A stretch of DNA of 6,860 nt from an uncultured bacterium (GTDB taxonomy: Bacteria > Actinomycetota > Coriobacteriia > Coriobacteriales > Eggerthellaceae), in the NCBI GenBank assembly GCA_947649215.1, contig CANSQW010000070.1, forward strand, positions 1-6,860. The letters run 5' to 3'. The position numbers and the translations under genes are program-made. The notes under the pieces were generated by a model, which saw nothing but the letters and a program-made list of their open reading frames with translations, ran no database searches and was not told the DNA's origin. Shown here piece by piece: positions 6,393-6,860 of this stretch. Every line of letters starts with the position of its first letter. The stretch's first letter is position 1.

Positions 6393-6731
6393 ATGAAGAA
6401 GGCCGTTCTTGTTGACTACTACTACTGCACCGGCTGCCACACGTGCGAGATAGCGTGCGCTGTCTCCCACGACCTGCCCACCGAGCAGTCTGGCGTGGTG
6501 CTCAGCCACATCGGGCCGTGGGAATCCGAGCGGGGCCCGTGGCAGGACGACTACCTGCCGTTCTGGACGAAGAACTGCGACCTGTGCCAGGGCGGCCAGG
6601 CTGCCCATGACGGCACGCCCATGTGCGTCCACCACTGCCAGGCGCAGTGCATCAAGATGGGCGAGGTCGAGGACCTGGCGCGCGAGCTTGCCGAGCGCCC
6701 GAACCAGGCCCTGTACCTGATCGAGGCGTAG
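6393..6731 (+). CDS. Small 2x[4Fe-4S] electron-transfer subunit
   Basis: This 112-residue protein has nine cysteines: C12, C15, C18 and C22 (YCTGCHTCEIAC), C62 and C65 (CDLC), C78 and C82 (MCVHHC), and C86. By family logic, C12/C15/C18 with C82 hold one [4Fe-4S] cluster and C22 with C62/C65/C78 hold the other; C86 is spare. It is far shorter than the four-cluster DmsB-type subunits. It ends with a helix-like segment (GEVEDLARELAERPNQALYL). The motif order YCTGCHTCE, GPW, CDLC, CVHHCQA and GEVE is what I remember from the small partners of Eggerthellaceae catechol dehydroxylases. It starts 25 bases after the oxidoreductase stop behind GAGGAAGG, so the two are almost certainly co-transcribed and form one enzyme. 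It has no signal peptide or membrane segment. Its role is to pass electrons from an unidentified cytosolic donor to the Mo/W enzyme. Confidence 0.93.
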   Translation: MKKAVLVDYYYCTGCHTCEIACAVSHDLPTEQSGVVLSHIGPWESERGPWQDDYLPFWTKNCDLCQGGQAAHDGTPMCVHHCQAQCIKMGEVEDLARELAERPNQALYLIEA

Positions 6732-6860
6732 GGCGCCTCCCGTCCCGCGGGCCGGGTGTGGGCCCCCCGGGCGGGTGCAGCGCCCCCCCCCGCCCCCCGC
6801 CCCGGGGCACACGCGCCGGGGGGGAGATCAACCACGGACAAGAATAGTTCTTAAAAGTTG
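6732..6860 (+). other. GC-rich intergenic tail with possible stem-loops
   Basis: No gene is supported here. Bases 6744-6775 can fold (CCCGC with GCGGG outside, GGGCC with GGCCC inside). Bases 6793-6799 (CCCCCCG) can pair with 6817-6823 around a 17-base loop. Either could mark the end of the cluster transcript, but no T tract follows, so an intrinsic terminator is not shown. The segment has unusually long C runs near 6783-6798 and a run of seven G at 6818-6824. The last 30 bases turn AT-richer and may lead to the next gene. Confidence 0.4.

Noticed and set aside
3689..6394. A 901-codon open frame on the minus strand opposite the Mo/W oxidoreductase
   Set aside because: Its product is low-complexity (His, Ala, Gly, Val, Asp) with no motif, and the plus strand carries an unmistakable conserved enzyme. 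Long antisense frames are expected at this GC content.
1..6860. CRISPR arrays, tRNA or rRNA genes, insertion sequences
   Set aside because: No regularly spaced direct repeats, no cloverleaf-like or rRNA-like sequence and no transposase motifs were seen on either strand.

Overview
This 6.86 kb window is very GC-rich and strongly codon-biased. It looks like chromosome of a high-GC anaerobe, most probably an Eggerthellaceae-type actinobacterium (Eggerthella, Gordonibacter, Adlercreutzia or a relative). That placement is inferred from the combination of genes: a cytosolic molybdopterin enzyme of the kind those bacteria carry in many copies, its very small two-cluster iron-sulfur partner, a dedicated permease and a dedicated regulator. 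No marker gene proves it.

Left part (1-1271): about 260 bases hold no gene I can support, but contain a perfect 25-bp inverted repeat with arms about 100 bases apart. Next comes ispH, the last enzyme of the MEP isoprenoid pathway, complete in its catalytic residues but with an Ala/Gly/Pro-rich insertion of about 56 residues. It ends 16 bases from the stop of a convergent LysR-type regulator gene.

Middle and right (1288-6731): the LysR-type regulator (minus strand) diverges from a plus-strand cluster. The cluster encodes a GntP-family permease, a possible 73-residue zinc-ribbon protein, a 782-residue bis-MGD (Mo or W) oxidoreductase without an export signal, and a 112-residue protein that should carry two [4Fe-4S] clusters. 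The 231-base divergent gap contains a T-N11-A dyad that is a candidate operator. Two strong stem-loops lie between the permease and the oxidoreductase, inside the zinc-ribbon reading frame.

Working model (inference): the LysR protein senses a small, probably acidic, metabolite. The permease brings it in, and the cytosolic Mo/W enzyme reduces or dehydroxylates it with electrons passed through the small ferredoxin-like subunit. The oxidoreductase and its partner resemble, from memory, the catechol dehydroxylase / pyrogallol transhydroxylase branch of the DMSO reductase superfamily, but the substrate cannot be read from the sequence. The last 129 bases hold only C/G-tract-rich, fold-prone DNA and then an AT-richer edge.
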